64,000 bases of DNA from Caprella mutica (Eukaryota > Arthropoda > Malacostraca > Amphipoda > Caprellidae): contig CANNZV010000426.1 in NCBI GenBank assembly GCA_947561585.1, forward strand, positions 1 through 64,000. Reading direction: 5' to 3'. The notes below the pieces were generated by a model, which did not search any database, was not told where the DNA came from, and worked only from the letters and a program-made list of their open reading frames with translations. Position 1 is the stretch's first letter. The number at the start of each line of letters is the position of its first letter. The position numbers and the translations under genes are program-made. Positions 1 through 13,400 of this stretch are shown piece by piece.

Positions 1-215
1 GTTGTACGGTGAAGACCTGTCTACCTACTCTACCAGATTTATACAACTTATAGAAATTTTCCCTACGTTTCATTTCACTCTTTATCTCCCTATCAATCCA
101 AGGTTTTGTCGAATCCTTATGTGAAATAGTTCTCGTTTTCACTGGACAGTGACGATTGTAATACTCCATAATAACTGAATTGAAATTTAAAAATGATTCA
201 TTTGTACTATCAGAG
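1..215 (-). pseudogene. non-LTR retrotransposon (LINE) fragment, endonuclease-RT linker
   Basis: The reverse strand is open for about 71 codons and reads NSVIMEYYNRHCPVKTRT, then STKPWIDREIKSEMKRREN and FYKLYKSG. A KPW(I/L)-(T/D)-x-EI motif followed by a basic K/R-rich stretch is typical of the linker between the apurinic-type endonuclease and the reverse transcriptase of LINEs. It is cut by the window edge, and on its N-terminal side it runs straight into the 32-bp minisatellite. The clade cannot be assigned. Confidence 0.6.
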
Positions 216-826
216 AAAAGAGTCACTGTGGTGATGTACTATCAGAGAAAAGAGTTACTGTGATGATATACTATCAGAGAAAAGAGTCACTGTGATGATA
301 TACTATCGGAGAAAAGAGTCACTGTGATGATATACTATCAGAGAAAAGAGTCACTGTGATGATGTACTATCAGAGAAAAGAGTCACTGTGATGATGTACT
401 ATCAGAGAAAAGAGTCACTGTGATGATGTACTATCAGAGAAAAGAGTCACTGTGAAGATGTACTATCAGAGAAAAGAGTCACTGTGATGATGTACTATCA
501 GAGAAAAGAGTCTCTTTGATGATGTACTATCAGAGAAAAGAGTCACTGTGATGATGTACTATCAGAGAAAAGAGTCACTATGATGATGTAATATCAGAGA
601 AAAGAGTCACTGTGATGATGTACTATCAGAGAAAAGAGTCACTGTGATGATGTACTATCAGAGAAAAGAGTCACTTTGATGATGTACTATCAGAGAAAAG
701 AGACACTGCGATGATGTACTATCAGAGAAGAGTCATTATGATGATGTACTATCAGAGAAAAAAGTCACTGAGAAGATGTACCATCAGTAAAAAAGTCACT
801 GAAGAGATGTACTATCAGAGTTAACA
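204..826. repeat. 32-bp minisatellite, about 19 copies
   Basis: The unit begins gtactatcagagaaaagagt and continues cactgtgatgat. The period is 32 bp at the left and slightly variable at the right, where copies degrade. The first unit overlaps the LINE frame (Ser-Asp-Ser-Thr). The same unit recurs at 13.6, 23.0 and 23.6 kb. Confidence 0.9.
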
Positions 827-849
827 GTATAAATTATTAGTTTTTTAAT

Positions 850-1019
850 TGTATAGTAAATGTACTTGGTACTTCTAAGTACTTTAAAAAGTACTTGGTA
901 CTTGTACTTTGAAAGTACTTTTTTATTTGAGTACTTGGGCAACTACTTCAAGTACATTGATTTACGAGTACTTGTACTTAGTACTTAAGTACTTTCGATG
1001 TACTTTTCGCCCATCTCTG
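850..1019. mobile_element. hAT-like transposon end with AAGTACTT subterminal repeats
   Basis: Many AGTACTT/AAGTACTT palindromic words crowd this stretch. It ends in cgcccatctctg, whose complement (cagagatgggcg) resembles hAT terminal inverted repeats. The opposite terminus and the 8-bp target duplication were not found, so this may be a solo end. Confidence 0.35.
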
Positions 1020-2128
1020 TCTGTGATGAATGTATTACATTAGTTCTCACCAATAAGTCATTCGGTTCTAAGGAAGCACCCTCAGTCAGCCAGAGATCGC
1101 CTTAAGATTAACACCCAAGATATTTACTCTGAGCTAACCTTGTTGGCATTTCACTGTTTAGTATAGGGGGCTTGAAGTACAGTTGTGTATAATTATATAC
1201 TTGTGTTGCTATTAACCTTACTTATTGATATTAAGTAAAGTGATTTATAAATAGTAAAAGATCCATAGTTAATAGTATTGTGAGTAGAGCTTTGGGTGTT
1301 GACCCTAAGAATAATACAAGTGTAGAGCAAACAGAAATAGACAAGGCTAAGTAATCAGTACAGTATTAATAACCACCAACTAAGACAGATAGCCAGAAAA
1401 GACTATCACATGTCATGGAATGCCCCTATTGCCAAATTGAGAAATTATAAAATCTTCACACTTCTTCAAAAAATTTTTTTTATGATTTTCAGTTTTTTTT
1501 TTTAAATACCCATTCCATTCTAATTAAATGTATACTGATGATGAAAAACATTATTGCAAACCTAAAATAGTAAATAAATAGTCACTGAATTTTGGAATGC
1601 CAAACATATGGCAACACTGATCTCGGCCTGCACAATGTTGTATATATAGGTATATGTATAATGTATATAATGGTTAGAGCTACATTTTCTCTGTACCATC
1701 TACCAATAAGTTAATAAGGGAACTAAAGCAGATATCTTCCAATATTCAATGGTCTATATTCAATATATTTGCATAATGCTTAAGTAGGTATTTTCTCAGC
1801 CTGTCAGCCAGTATTGCCAAATTGAGAGATTAAAATTTCCGGGTTTTAGTTTTTAATTTGCTACCTGGCAACTCGGCACCTAAGTATGCTTGTCACAACT
1901 ATAGTTGACTGTGGTCAACGACTCAACACTGATGAATGATCTCGGCAAAATATTGTTCAAACTTATATAGTTAAAGCTGAGTTGCCAATGTTAATTCTAA
2001 ATCTAATTTAAGTGCTCATTAGTCGTCGATAGATGGGAAAGATACATATTTTCACAAATTTCAAGTAGATAATTAATCGGCTACTTGGTACATACTCTTG
2101 AACTAGGCCTGGAAAACTTGTTTCTTGT

Positions 2129-3047
2129 CCCTGGACAATTTGTCTCCGATTGAAAATAAGAGATATATATTATTTATAATATGATTATTATTGGTGGAAG
2201 TGCATTCATTGAATCATTTAATGGCGGCTAATTTTTTCCAACAAAATAAGTGGTTGGTATTATGCACGTTTACCCTATAATTTATTGATAATTACAAATA
2301 AAATGAATATGTAAGTACTGTATATATAATTGTATATTTTAGTATAAATTATAATGATATTTTTATTGAAAATGATGGGACTATTATTCCACTCATCATT
2401 GAATGGCTTGCCAAGTTTACTTCATTCAAATATCTGGATTTTCATTGACTCATTGCTGCTTAAAATTTAAATAGAGAAGAAAATCATGCTAATGCTAAAT
2501 TTCAACATCATTCTCAAGGTGCTAAAAGAAAAGTCTATCAAAAAAGAAAATATAGCTATGGATAAGATCATAAGAATAATCATATTTTAAATGTCTGTAG
2601 AATATATATTTTGAAAATTGCTCACTATATAAATTGTTCACTAAATTTTCATATATCAAAACTGAAACAATGTTGCCTAGATTTTTTCTAAATTGACATG
2701 GTAATAATTTATCAAATTTTGTACTGCCAACAAAGAGAAACGGTTAACATTGTGTTACAGTTTAGTCTTGTTTCAGTGATTTTATGCATGAATTGTAACA
2801 TTTTCTTTGCTTTAATATAGCAATGTTAGTTAATAGTTGTGTGTTGTACCGTTGACTTGAGTATTAAAAATATTATCATTTTGTTAAAATCTTAATAATT
2901 TTTTATATTAATGATCAGCTCAGTAAAAAATATATCATAAAAATATAACTTTATATTTACTATTATTTGTAATTTTCAAAAAATTATATTGTAAATAATA
3001 TCTTTATTTTCAATCGGTGACGAATTGTCCTGCGTCAAATTGTCCTA
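2129..3047. mobile_element. candidate non-autonomous inverted-repeat element
   Basis: A ~45-bp block at 2132-2180 (ggacaatttgtctccgattg followed by aaaataag) recurs inverted and diverged at about 2990-3045. The word ggacaattt appears again at 3083, as in subterminal repeats. The interior is AT-rich and non-coding. Exact ends and the target duplication are unclear. Confidence 0.4.
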
Positions 3048-3178
3048 GCATCATGTCAAAGCAGTTTCCAAATATTTTTTAAGGACAATTTGTTTCCAAA
3101 GATTTTCAAATTAGTCTCCTTATGACCAGAATTCTCCTAAATATCTCCAATTATTATATGTAAACATATGAATCAATT

Positions 3179-3320
3179 AGAATTTTTTTTTCCAAAATGT
3201 TACAAAGATATATTTTCTCTCAAAAAATGTCTTCAAAGATCTGTGGACTAGAATTTTTTTTTCCAAAATGTTACAAAGATATATTTTCTCTCAAAAAATG
3301 TCTTCAAAGATCTGTGGACT
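3179..3320. repeat. 71-bp tandem duplication
   Basis: Two virtually identical 71-bp units (starting agaattttttttttccaaaa and ending ctgtggact) lie head to tail, so the duplication is recent. Confidence 0.9.
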
Positions 3321-4374
3321 GCAGCAACAGGGATGTGCTTTGCAATGCAGACTGGAGACTGATTTGACTCACTTTTCAGACTATATTTCTCTCCAAAATG
3401 ATTAAATTATTATTAACTCTCTTCAAAATAGTGTACCATAGAAGAAAATTGAATACTTCTCTCCATTTTAAATTGATTAAAATATTGTCCCCTCTCTGCC
3501 AATTGCAATGGCAAAGACTGAATTAATAGGAGAGAGATATGTGTACAGCCATTTTGTATAAAATTGTAAATCCATCATCTATTGCTATGAAAGTGAATTC
3601 GGATTATGAAATAAACTTTTTGAATAAAATGTATTGAATTACAAATATTCCAATCCATTTTTCAATTTTACTACAGCTACGCACTCATATGACAGAGCTC
3701 TTTATAAAATATTATTACCTAATAATTATTAGTCTGTGATGACAACAACAATCAATTAGTAAAGTATAAAAGTCTATTTTATGATCTGAGTCAGCCTACT
3801 TAACTTATCAGTTAGTAATCCTTTCCTAGCCAAGACTCCTAATTTCAGTGCTCTATCTTATTATCAATATTGATTTAATTCTTTGTTGATTAAATGAATA
3901 TGCATTAAAAATTATTGAATGATGTTGTTTTTCTATAGATTATTTAATATTTTTTTAATTATTCTATCTTCAATTTAAAATTTCAACCTAAATTTTAAGT
4001 ATTCCTGATGTTCTTTCATGGCAGATTTCAAATAAGAATAAATAGAATCAGATAAATATCTTAAATTTTGTGATAAAGATTTTGAGAATTTGCTTGTCAC
4101 TTTATTTGAAACTATTAATGCCTCGGTCCTCTTTTTACAATTTTTATGTTTTTATATGAAAGAAACTTATAGATTAATGCAGTCAATTTTGTTACTTTTC
4201 GATTTTAATCTGAAAATCCCCTTTATTCATTTCCTTTTGACATTAGCAGTAAGATCTTTGATTATGAAGTAGCTAGTTAATTAGTAAACCTTTAAATAAA
4301 TTCCATGTTATTCAGACCTAATCAGATGTTTTTAAATTCAACATAGCTAAGCTTATTTCCATTGGATCTTCACC

Positions 4375-4477
4375 ATGTCGTGGCTGGGTGTGAATCTAAA
4401 TGAGAGCCTCAAGAATATTGGAGGACAAATTTCTAACCTAACGAGAGAAGTTTTGTCAGACGAATTGGATGGTGAAG
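4375..4477 (+). CDS. TRIP11: golgin exon 1 (start codon, ALPS-like segment)
   Basis: This exon encodes residues 1-34 plus one base. It starts MSWLGVNLNESLKNIG and continues GGQISNLTREVLSDELDGE. The small and hydroxylated residues with spaced large hydrophobics (W, L, I, L, V, L) are typical of an ALPS amphipathic helix. The start lies in CACCATGTCG, a good animal context. The donor is GAAG/gtgagt. An acceptor-like AG upstream was not convincing, so the upstream untranslated part is undefined. Confidence 0.85.
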
Positions 4478-7400
4478 GTGAGTGTCCAAAGTTGGTTGTT
4501 ATTCATTTATTATATAATTTATATTATGTCTAGGTATCTATAGATAATGATGAGATTTACATTCTATTTTTTGAGGGGTTGGTCATATAATTTCCAATCT
4601 ATTGGAAACCAAAGATGATTATTTATATGTCAAATATATTGAAATTGGTTTACCTTATGAAATCTTGCTTTTTTAAATGTATATCCATTTGTAAAATCTT
4701 TTTCTGATTGGATTGGTAGTTTTAATATAGTCTTTCTTAGCTACTGTGAATTATGAAAAGTCTAATAAACTATGACAGACATAATGCTGACAATGAATGT
4801 TCAAAAAGCTATATGTGAAATATAACCTGCCACAATAGTATCCTGTAGTTTTATTGGTTTTTCTGTTCTTTAAAAGTACCCTCAAAAATGTTGGAACTTG
4901 ACTACTGATATTGGTTAAAACTTTGTATTCATTTTTTTTTTCTTACAGATGAAAACAGAGAGATTCTCGTATCATACAAGAAATTCAATGAGTTGCAGTC
5001 TAGATCAGAATTACAGAATCGGGAGGTAAATATTGAAGCTTGCGGTCTATCATTTGTCATTAAATTCTAGATAGCTACTTTTTAGGTATTCTTTCTTAAG
5101 AAGAAAGTTGATATAGTTAGCTATTTGTAAAAGACTAACTGGTATACAGTTATTATTAGTATTGAAGTAGTCAAACTGATTCCATCTTTGGAGTCGAACC
5201 TATCCACACTATGCGGCATTTTAATGATTATTTCTGTTTGTATCTTTCTTTGTATTCACATATATATAGCTAATTATTTCATATTTCAGGTATAGTCATC
5301 ATAACCTATTTGTATTATAGTTAGAAAAACATCCTAACCCATTAAGTTATTAACTAGCTGTAGTCTCTACTAATTCTCAACATAAACAAGCAGCTACATT
5401 GTTATATGAATTAATTAGTTTAAATGTAATTTATTCCTCCATTTTGATTTATCATTTTTTCAGATTCTCTCTCTTCGAAATGAGTTGGATGAGACGAAAG
5501 AAAGACTCAGTGCGTCTGACTATGGATATGCCCAAACTTCAGAAACTCTCAAAAAGAAATTGGCGGTGTATGAGGTGAATTATCATCAAAGATATCACTA
5601 TCTAGTGTCTTCAATGTTAGCCTAAAGCATTTCAATATGGGTTAAATCACGTAACCTCTGTATACTTCAAATGTTACCTACCTCTAATTTGGTAATACAT
5701 TTAGACAAGTCTGTAGTTACTGTAGAGATATATTGTGATGATGTAGCTACTGTAGAGATATATTGTGATGATGTAGCTAGCTACTGTAGAGATATATTGT
5801 GATGATGTAGCTAGCTACTGTAGAGATTTATTGAGAAGATGTAGTTACTGTAGAGATTTATTGAGAAGATGTAGTTACTGTAGAGATATATTGAGAAGAT
5901 TTAGCTACTGTAGAGATTTATTGAGAAGATGTAGTTACTGTAGAGATATATTGAGAAGATGTAGTTACTGTAGAGATATATTGAGAAGATGTAGCTAGCT
6001 ACTGTAGAGATATATTGTGATGATGTAGCTAGCTACTGTAGAGATATATTGTGATGATGTAGCTAGCTACTGTAGAGATATATTGTGATGATGTAGTTAA
6101 TGTAGAGATATATTTTGAAGATGTAGTTACTGTAGAGATATATTGTGAAGATGTAGCTACTGTAGAGATATATTGTGATGATGTAGCTAGCTACTGTAGA
6201 GATATATTGTGAAGATTTAGCTAGCTACTGTAGAGATATATTGTGATGATGTAGTTACTGTAGAGATATATTGTGATGATGTAGCTAGCTACTGTAGAGA
6301 TATATTGTGATGATGTAGTTAATGTAGAGATATATTTTGAAGATGTAGTTACTGTAGAGATATATTGTGAAGATGTAGCTACTGTAGAGATATATTGTGA
6401 TGATGTAGCTAGCTACTGTAGAGATATATTGTGAAGATTTAGCTAGCTACTGTAGAGATATATTGTGATGATGTAGTTACTGTAGAGATATATTGTGATG
6501 ATGTAGTTACTGTAGAGATATATTGTGAAGACGTAGCTACTGTAAAGTTATATTGTGAAGATGTAGTTACAGCTATTTACAGTTTATTTTCTACTTGATG
6601 AAAGTAATCTAAATCAGAGTAATGAATAGTTTCATAACTAAATCATATTATATTTATATATAGGAATTAAAACTCATAGTAAATGAGTGGTGTCTCGTGT
6701 TCTGAACTGTTGTAATTTGGATTAGCTACCTTATTCTAATCTATTAGCCTATATATTTTTTTAACAGTACTTTCAGTTTCAGAGGATAGCGCTAGGGTTT
6801 TGCTCTCCCACTACGAGGTCTTAGATTTTGTGTTAGGTAGACTCGTTGGCTTCACTTACTATCACCTCTTCATTTTGCTCTTCCATCCGTGAGTGCAGCC
6901 ACCTGTGCTTGGGTCCCTTTTTGTTACATTCATTGGTAATTGACAGCATTCACGGAGTAGCTTTTATGCCTTCATTAGCATTGTCACTGATGGTGGTATA
7001 TGACTTTTTAATTTAATGGAGCCACTTTCCTTTCTGACTGCTTCTTCCAGTCCCTTTTATTCAATTCCTTTTGACGTCAGTGATATGGCCTCTGGTTGTG
7101 AAGCAGACTATATAGCCCCCACTATTGTGAATATTTTTTTTACTTTCTCCTGTTTTTCAGGAGGAGTTGCATATTCTGAGGGAGGAGCGCTCCATGTGGG
7201 ACTGGGAGGAGATAGACAGTCCTGATGAGCAGCTGGTGAGTAACTAGTTCCTAAATGAGGGGAAATATTTTTTAGTAACTTGCTAGTAAACCAGGGAAAT
7301 ATTTATAGTAACTCACTAGTAAACCAGGGAAATATTTATAGTAACTCACTAGTAAACCAGTGAAATATTTATAGTAACTCATGGTAGTGAATAATTTTCA

Positions 7401-10400
7401 TTTTATTTTATTTATATCAATTTGAAATTTTTTTTATACAGCTAACCACGTTTATGGTTGATTGCCATTTTTTAAATTTATTTGTTAGATAGAAATACCA
7501 ATGTTGTTAATTTTAATTTTATATATAACTGTGAATATTGAAATAATTTTCCATTATTTATACCCTATTTTTTGTTGTTTTTATGTGATTAATTAGATTC
7601 TATTATAGGTTTTTATTGCATCAATTATCTAAATTGGTTGACTACCCAGGTAGCAATGATTCTCGAGCCAATATTGTCCCAAAATTCCCAATATTGTCCC
7701 AAGAAAAAATGCTCTAATGTCTATATGAAATGAAAATCTCCAAATTGCTACTCTCTCACTTCATAGCAATCAAGTATAATTGCTATTTATACTATATTTT
7801 TCATTAACTATATTCTTTTACATTTTTCAATTATATTCTTTCAGATTAATCATAGTTACCTGAATTAGTGCTAATCAGTTTATTAACTTGACTTTTAACT
7901 AATCAAAATTTCTTCGTTATTAAGAAGTATTTAACATTAAACATTATTCCATTAGTTCTTATGTATCACTCTAACTCCCATTTACCTACCTTTTTGTTAA
8001 TAATAACAAATTAATTAAAAAGTAACTTCTCTATTAAATCTATAACAACTTTAAATTATTATTATGAGGTTATTTAAACTCAACGTTGAAGGTTTTATCA
8101 GGTTTCAAGCTTTCGAATAGAATTGACGATCTACAGAATATTTCAAATTAGAGAAAAACGAAGTCAAGATTTGATCCATTCTAGACAGTGAAGTTAATTC
8201 CAACGGAGTCGCCATTGCAGAACTTGGCTGTTGACAGAAAAATCTGAAATATATAATAGTAACATCATTGTTATATGTTCAAACTATTGATAAACATTTT
8301 AATGTATTTTTATAATGACACTCTCCATCACAATGTCTTAGAGGGACTATATTTAGTTAAATAAAGTACACAAGAAAATGGCGGTAAGGCTATGATTTAT
8401 ACCTCGCTGGCTAAATATTTATGGGGATTAGAAAAACGGAGGTTAATGGAAAAATATGATAAATTAGCTGATAACTCTTCACAATATTGAATCCGTTAAA
8501 AACTTATCTAGCAAAACTCTATCAGTAGATCAAATTAACGTATTAGAGAAAGGTTTAAATTTCAACACTGGCCACTGTAAGAAAGATATTTTGAATTTAA
8601 CGGCAGCACTTGATAACAAAATTGACTGTACAAATAAGATACCAACATTAGATAAACCTTCTATAAGACTGCAAGTAGCTAATGCATTAAATATTGCTGA
8701 CACTAAAAAAACATTCCCAATTCTCGAAAATTACATTCAAAGAACAACAGGCCTTAATATCATTGAAAAAAGATAAAGATATAACAAATTGTAAAAGGAG
8801 ATAAAGGAAACGAAACTGTTGTGATAGACAAATTAGAATACAAACAGAAAATAACTGATCACTTGAATGATAACAACACTTATTTACCAATAGATGATAA
8901 CCCAATTAAAATACTATAGCGAAAAGTAAACTATGAGTTAATGAAATTGAAAAACAAAAGTAAAATATCTGAAGACCAATATAAATATCTTAGATGTAAT
9001 AAAGAAGTTATCCCTAAATTTTATGCAACCATCAAGACCCACAAAGAAAATTTACCAATTAGGCAGATTGTAGCTTTTAACGATAGTCCAACGTATGGAT
9101 TAGCAAAATTCCTCTCAAATATCTTGATGCCCTTAACAGATCTAGCACCACAAAAATTTTAGAACAGTTATCAAATTAAAGACATTCTGAAAGATTTAAC
9201 AGCACCACCAAATTGCATGCTTGTCTCGTTTGATGTAAAAGCACTTTTCACGAGTATCCCCATTGATTTTGCCATAGAAGCGGTAAGAGAAGCTTTAGAA
9301 ACGGATTACACTTCCCTCAATACGTCTTTAGAACAAGAAGACATACTGAAGTTAACCAAAATTTGCCTGGAATCTACATTTTTCCAGTATGATGAAAAAC
9401 TGTACAAACAAATTATAGGTACACCAATGGGATCACCAATTTCGGTAGTAATCGCAGAAATAGTAATGCAGAAAATAGAAAAAAACATAATAGATAATTC
9501 TTCTTTTATCATAAATTTATGGAAGCGTTATGTAGATGACGTAATAGCAATTATCCCTGAAAATAGTCAAGATCAATTACTTAATTTTATTAATGCTGTA
9601 AACCCGAACATACAATTCACTCTAGAAAGCGAAACAAATCAAACTTTACCGTATTTAGATCTAAAAATAATAAGACACCTAGATGGTACTTTGAAATTCA
9701 AAATTTATAGGAAACCTAGTAATACTGGTAGACTTTTAAATTACAATAGCTCTTCTCATATTGCGCACAAGAGAAGCACGATTAGATCACTGGTAAGTAG
9801 AGCTTTCAAAATTTGCAGTGAAGAACATCTAGAGGAAGAACTGATACTAATTAAAGAACAATTAACTAACAATGGATACCCGAAGAAAATGATAAATAAC
9901 GAAATTCACAAATTCCGTACAATAAATAGTAATAGAAATGATACTAACACGATTGATGACACAGAGAGAAAATTCATAGCTGCACCATACGTTTCAGGGA
10001 CAAGTGAAAGATTACAGAGAATATTAGCCCCCTTCAACTTATATTTAGGTAATAAATCAACGAACACTATCAAGAATTTCCTAGTAAAACCAAAAGTCAT
10101 AGTAAAAGGTATAGATAAATGCAATGTAGTATATAAAATAGATAGTAATGAATGCACTAGTGAATATATAGGAGAAACAGGAAGAAACTTACACACAAGA
10201 ATTGATGAACATAAAAAGATGTTAGAATAGGAAAAGAAAATAGTTTGGTTTACCAACACTCACGAGACACTGGACACACTTTCAATTTCACAGACGCCAA
10301 AGTTTTACATCAAAATGGTTGGCACCGTAGAAGATTAGAATCATTCTATACACTGCATCATCAAGATTCAATTAATAGAGCATATGATGTGACACCTGCA

Positions 10401-13400
10401 TTGATACCCATTGTTAATAAATGCCGTAACTGATTTATAACACACCTATATTTAATAAATGCCGTAACTGATTTAAAACACACCTATATTTAATAAATGC
10501 CGTAACTGATTTATAACACACCTATATTTGAAGATTCAACAGGAATTTTGAAACATTATAAAATAAACTGAAAATAGAAGTGTGAACATGAGTATATTCG
10601 AAATAAAAAATAGAATAAAAGTAAAGAAATATAGAAAAAGAAATTTGAAGAAATATTTAGATATAGAGGGTGACCGTTTTCTATCGCGCCTCTATAGATA
10701 GAAGAATCAAAATAATAAAATGAAATTTCAAGAAAAAGATTTATAGCTGTAGAGGTTGACCGTTTTCTATCGCGCCTCTATAGTTAGAAGAATCAAAATA
10801 AAAATGAAATATATAAAAGTGGAATTTGAAGAAAATTTATAGGAATAGATTTATAGCTATAGAGGTTGACCGTTTTATATCGCACCTCTATAGTTTGATG
10901 AATCTGAATAATAAAACTGAAATATATATAAAAATAATATTGAAAGAAAGAGATATATAACTATAGAGGTTGACCGTTTTCTATCGCGCCTCTATAGTTA
11001 GAAGAATCAAAATAATAAAAAAGAGGACACTTAGGACCAAGAGGACACATAGGACCAAGAGGACACATAGGACCAAGAGGATACATAGGACCAAGAGGAT
11101 ACATAGGACCAAGAGGACACATAGGACCAAGAGGACACATAGGACCAAGAGGACACATAGGACCAAGAGGACACATAGGATCAAGTGGACACATAGGATC
11201 AAGAGGACACATAGGATCAAGAGGACACATAGGACCAAGAGGATACATAGGACCAAGAGGACACATAGGACCAAGTGGACACATAGGACCAAGTGGACAC
11301 ATAGGACCAAGAGGACACATAGGACTAAGAGGACACATAGGACTAAGAGGACACATAGGACTAAGAGGACACATAGGACGAAGAGGACACATAGGACGAA
11401 GAGGACACATAGGACGAAGAGGACACATAGGACCAAGAGGACACATAGGACCAAGAGGACACATATAGACAACAAGACACATAGGATCAATGGGACACAC
11501 ATAAGAATAAGTAATGCACACGAATAGAGAACACACATGGAATAGAGGACACAAATAGATATTATAGTAATAATATTAAAAATATATATATAATAAAATT
11601 TAATAATGATAATAATAATAAGGTACAGAAAAATTGAACAAAAAGAACTATACTTATAGTTATAGAGGTTGACCATTTTTTATCGCTCCTCTATAGCTTG
11701 TTACAAATATAAAGAAAGTAAAATTTTTGTAGAGAATGAATGTAGTCAACAGTAGCTATAGGTAGTATCAAATTTTGGTTTCATATTTCGATTTTTAATA
11801 GATTAATTAATAATAATAAACAAAAAGATAGATAGCTGAAATAGAAAGACGGTATCCAACATACAACTATTGGTCATAAAATTCATTGTCAGGTCGAAGT
11901 TTTCTACTTTTCTCCTGATGATGAATAGAAATCTTTCTATTCGAAAGTTTGAAACTTGATAAAACCTTCAACGTTGAGTTTAAATAACCTCATAATAGTA
12001 TGGATTTCCCGTTGAGTTTGAATCTTTTCCATCAACTTTAAATTAAATAACTATGGCTTTTACTTTCTCTGAGAGACATGAGATGCTTCCAGTAGTCACT
12101 AATGTAGCTAACTAACTAATATCTCTTAAGACATTAATTGTAGCTACATCTTTTACTTATTCTTGTATTTCTTCATACAAAAGCTCTTTCAAGATTCAAC
12201 ATCCAAATTCGGATCTAAATAAAGATCCCTGTTAGCTGTTATTTAAAACTTACCCTGGTAAGGAACATCCAGTAGAGTCCTAACACAAATCCTGATGGCT
12301 TTCCATTCATTGGCATGGGTGGTGAAAATGGCTTTGCCTAATTGATCAGCAAACTGACAATGAAGCAAGTTCAAACCCTAGAAATATCTTCATTAGATAA
12401 CAATCCCATTAATAAAACAAATTTATTTCTAGGTTTAAAAAGCATTCAAAAGATTATTCCTTTTATAAAATATTGACAAAATGGAGAAAGGTGTTTGAGG
12501 ACTAACCGGAAGACACAAGTTTAAATTTTAACAAGCATCGTTCAGGCAACCAGTACAAAAGTTAGGTCTGAGTATTGATTTTACTTCCTGCACTGATAAA
12601 GTCAGTCAAAATTAAAAGGTTATTTCGTGGAGTATTTTGCTGAATGCATGATTAATAACTTCTCTCAAATAAAATTCAGCTTCTTCTCTCATTATAATAT
12701 CTTCCACAAAACGAACATGTCTTTGCAAGAACCAGCTGGCTAAATTTCTACTGCCTGAAAAATCTGTATCAAGAAGTTGATGTCTGACTTTTGATTTTAG
12801 TGTTGACATTGTAGTATTAGTAAATTCATTTAATTGAAGATCTAAGATAATTTTTCCATCACTCCTAACTTAAACATTTCTATTTTGCTGAACTAAAGAG
12901 TTGCTGAACTAAATTGATTTTTTTTTTTTCAGATTGTACTGTCCTCTTGCGACCTGAACGACTCTTTTTAAAATTTTAGTTTTGTGCCTTCCTTTTTGTA
13001 CTCAATAACATTCCTCCCGATTGTCAGTATTTCATAAAAGGGAAAATCTTTTGATTGCTTTACAAACCTAGAAATGAATCTGCTTTGTTAATGGGGTTGT
13101 TTTCTAATGAAGATATTTTCTTACTTCATTGTCCGTTTGCTGACCAATTGCGCAAAGCCATTTTCACCGCCCATCAATTAAATCGTTATATCATTCACAA
13201 AAATGAATAAAAATTTGTGAAAATTTGAAGTGGATGGAAAAGGGTTTTGCAAACATAATGATAGCAGAAAGAAAACTGTACCTTCTATAGTTGTTGACTT
13301 ATACTATTTTAAATTTGGGTTCCACATTTTTGGGACACCCTGTATATTATACACTCACTTCATGATATTTTCAAAGTGACGTATCAGTATTAAATCTAAA

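Larger units (their letters stand above)
1020..4374. other. AT-rich upstream region without recognised gene
   Basis: No coding signal was seen. Apart from the two elements listed separately, it contains two copies of a short motif (tattgccaaattgagagatt and a variant, near 1425 and 1811). The promoter of the golgin gene is presumably here or further upstream; no TATA/Inr combination was convincing. Confidence 0.5.
8064..12031 (+). mobile_element. Penelope-like element (PLE), degraded
   Basis: The unit is bounded by 59-bp near-perfect inverted repeats at 8064-8122 and 11935-11993. A further ~38 bp outside the right copy is shared with a fragment at 51.7 kb, so the element probably extends to about 12031. 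Inside, in order: a PLE reverse transcriptase/GIY-YIG pseudogene, three 38-bp repeats, five copies of a hairpin, an 18-bp minisatellite and a candidate hammerhead ribozyme. It lies in intron 4 in the same orientation as the host gene. Confidence 0.75.

Noticed and set aside
204..826. CRISPR-like array
   Set aside because: Units are head-to-tail with no unique spacers, and the genome is eukaryotic with spliced genes.
10961..11676. Proteins of 185-231 residues on both strands (MCPLGP / THRTKR repeats)
   Set aside because: They are produced by the 18-bp array inside the PLE; no independent coding evidence.
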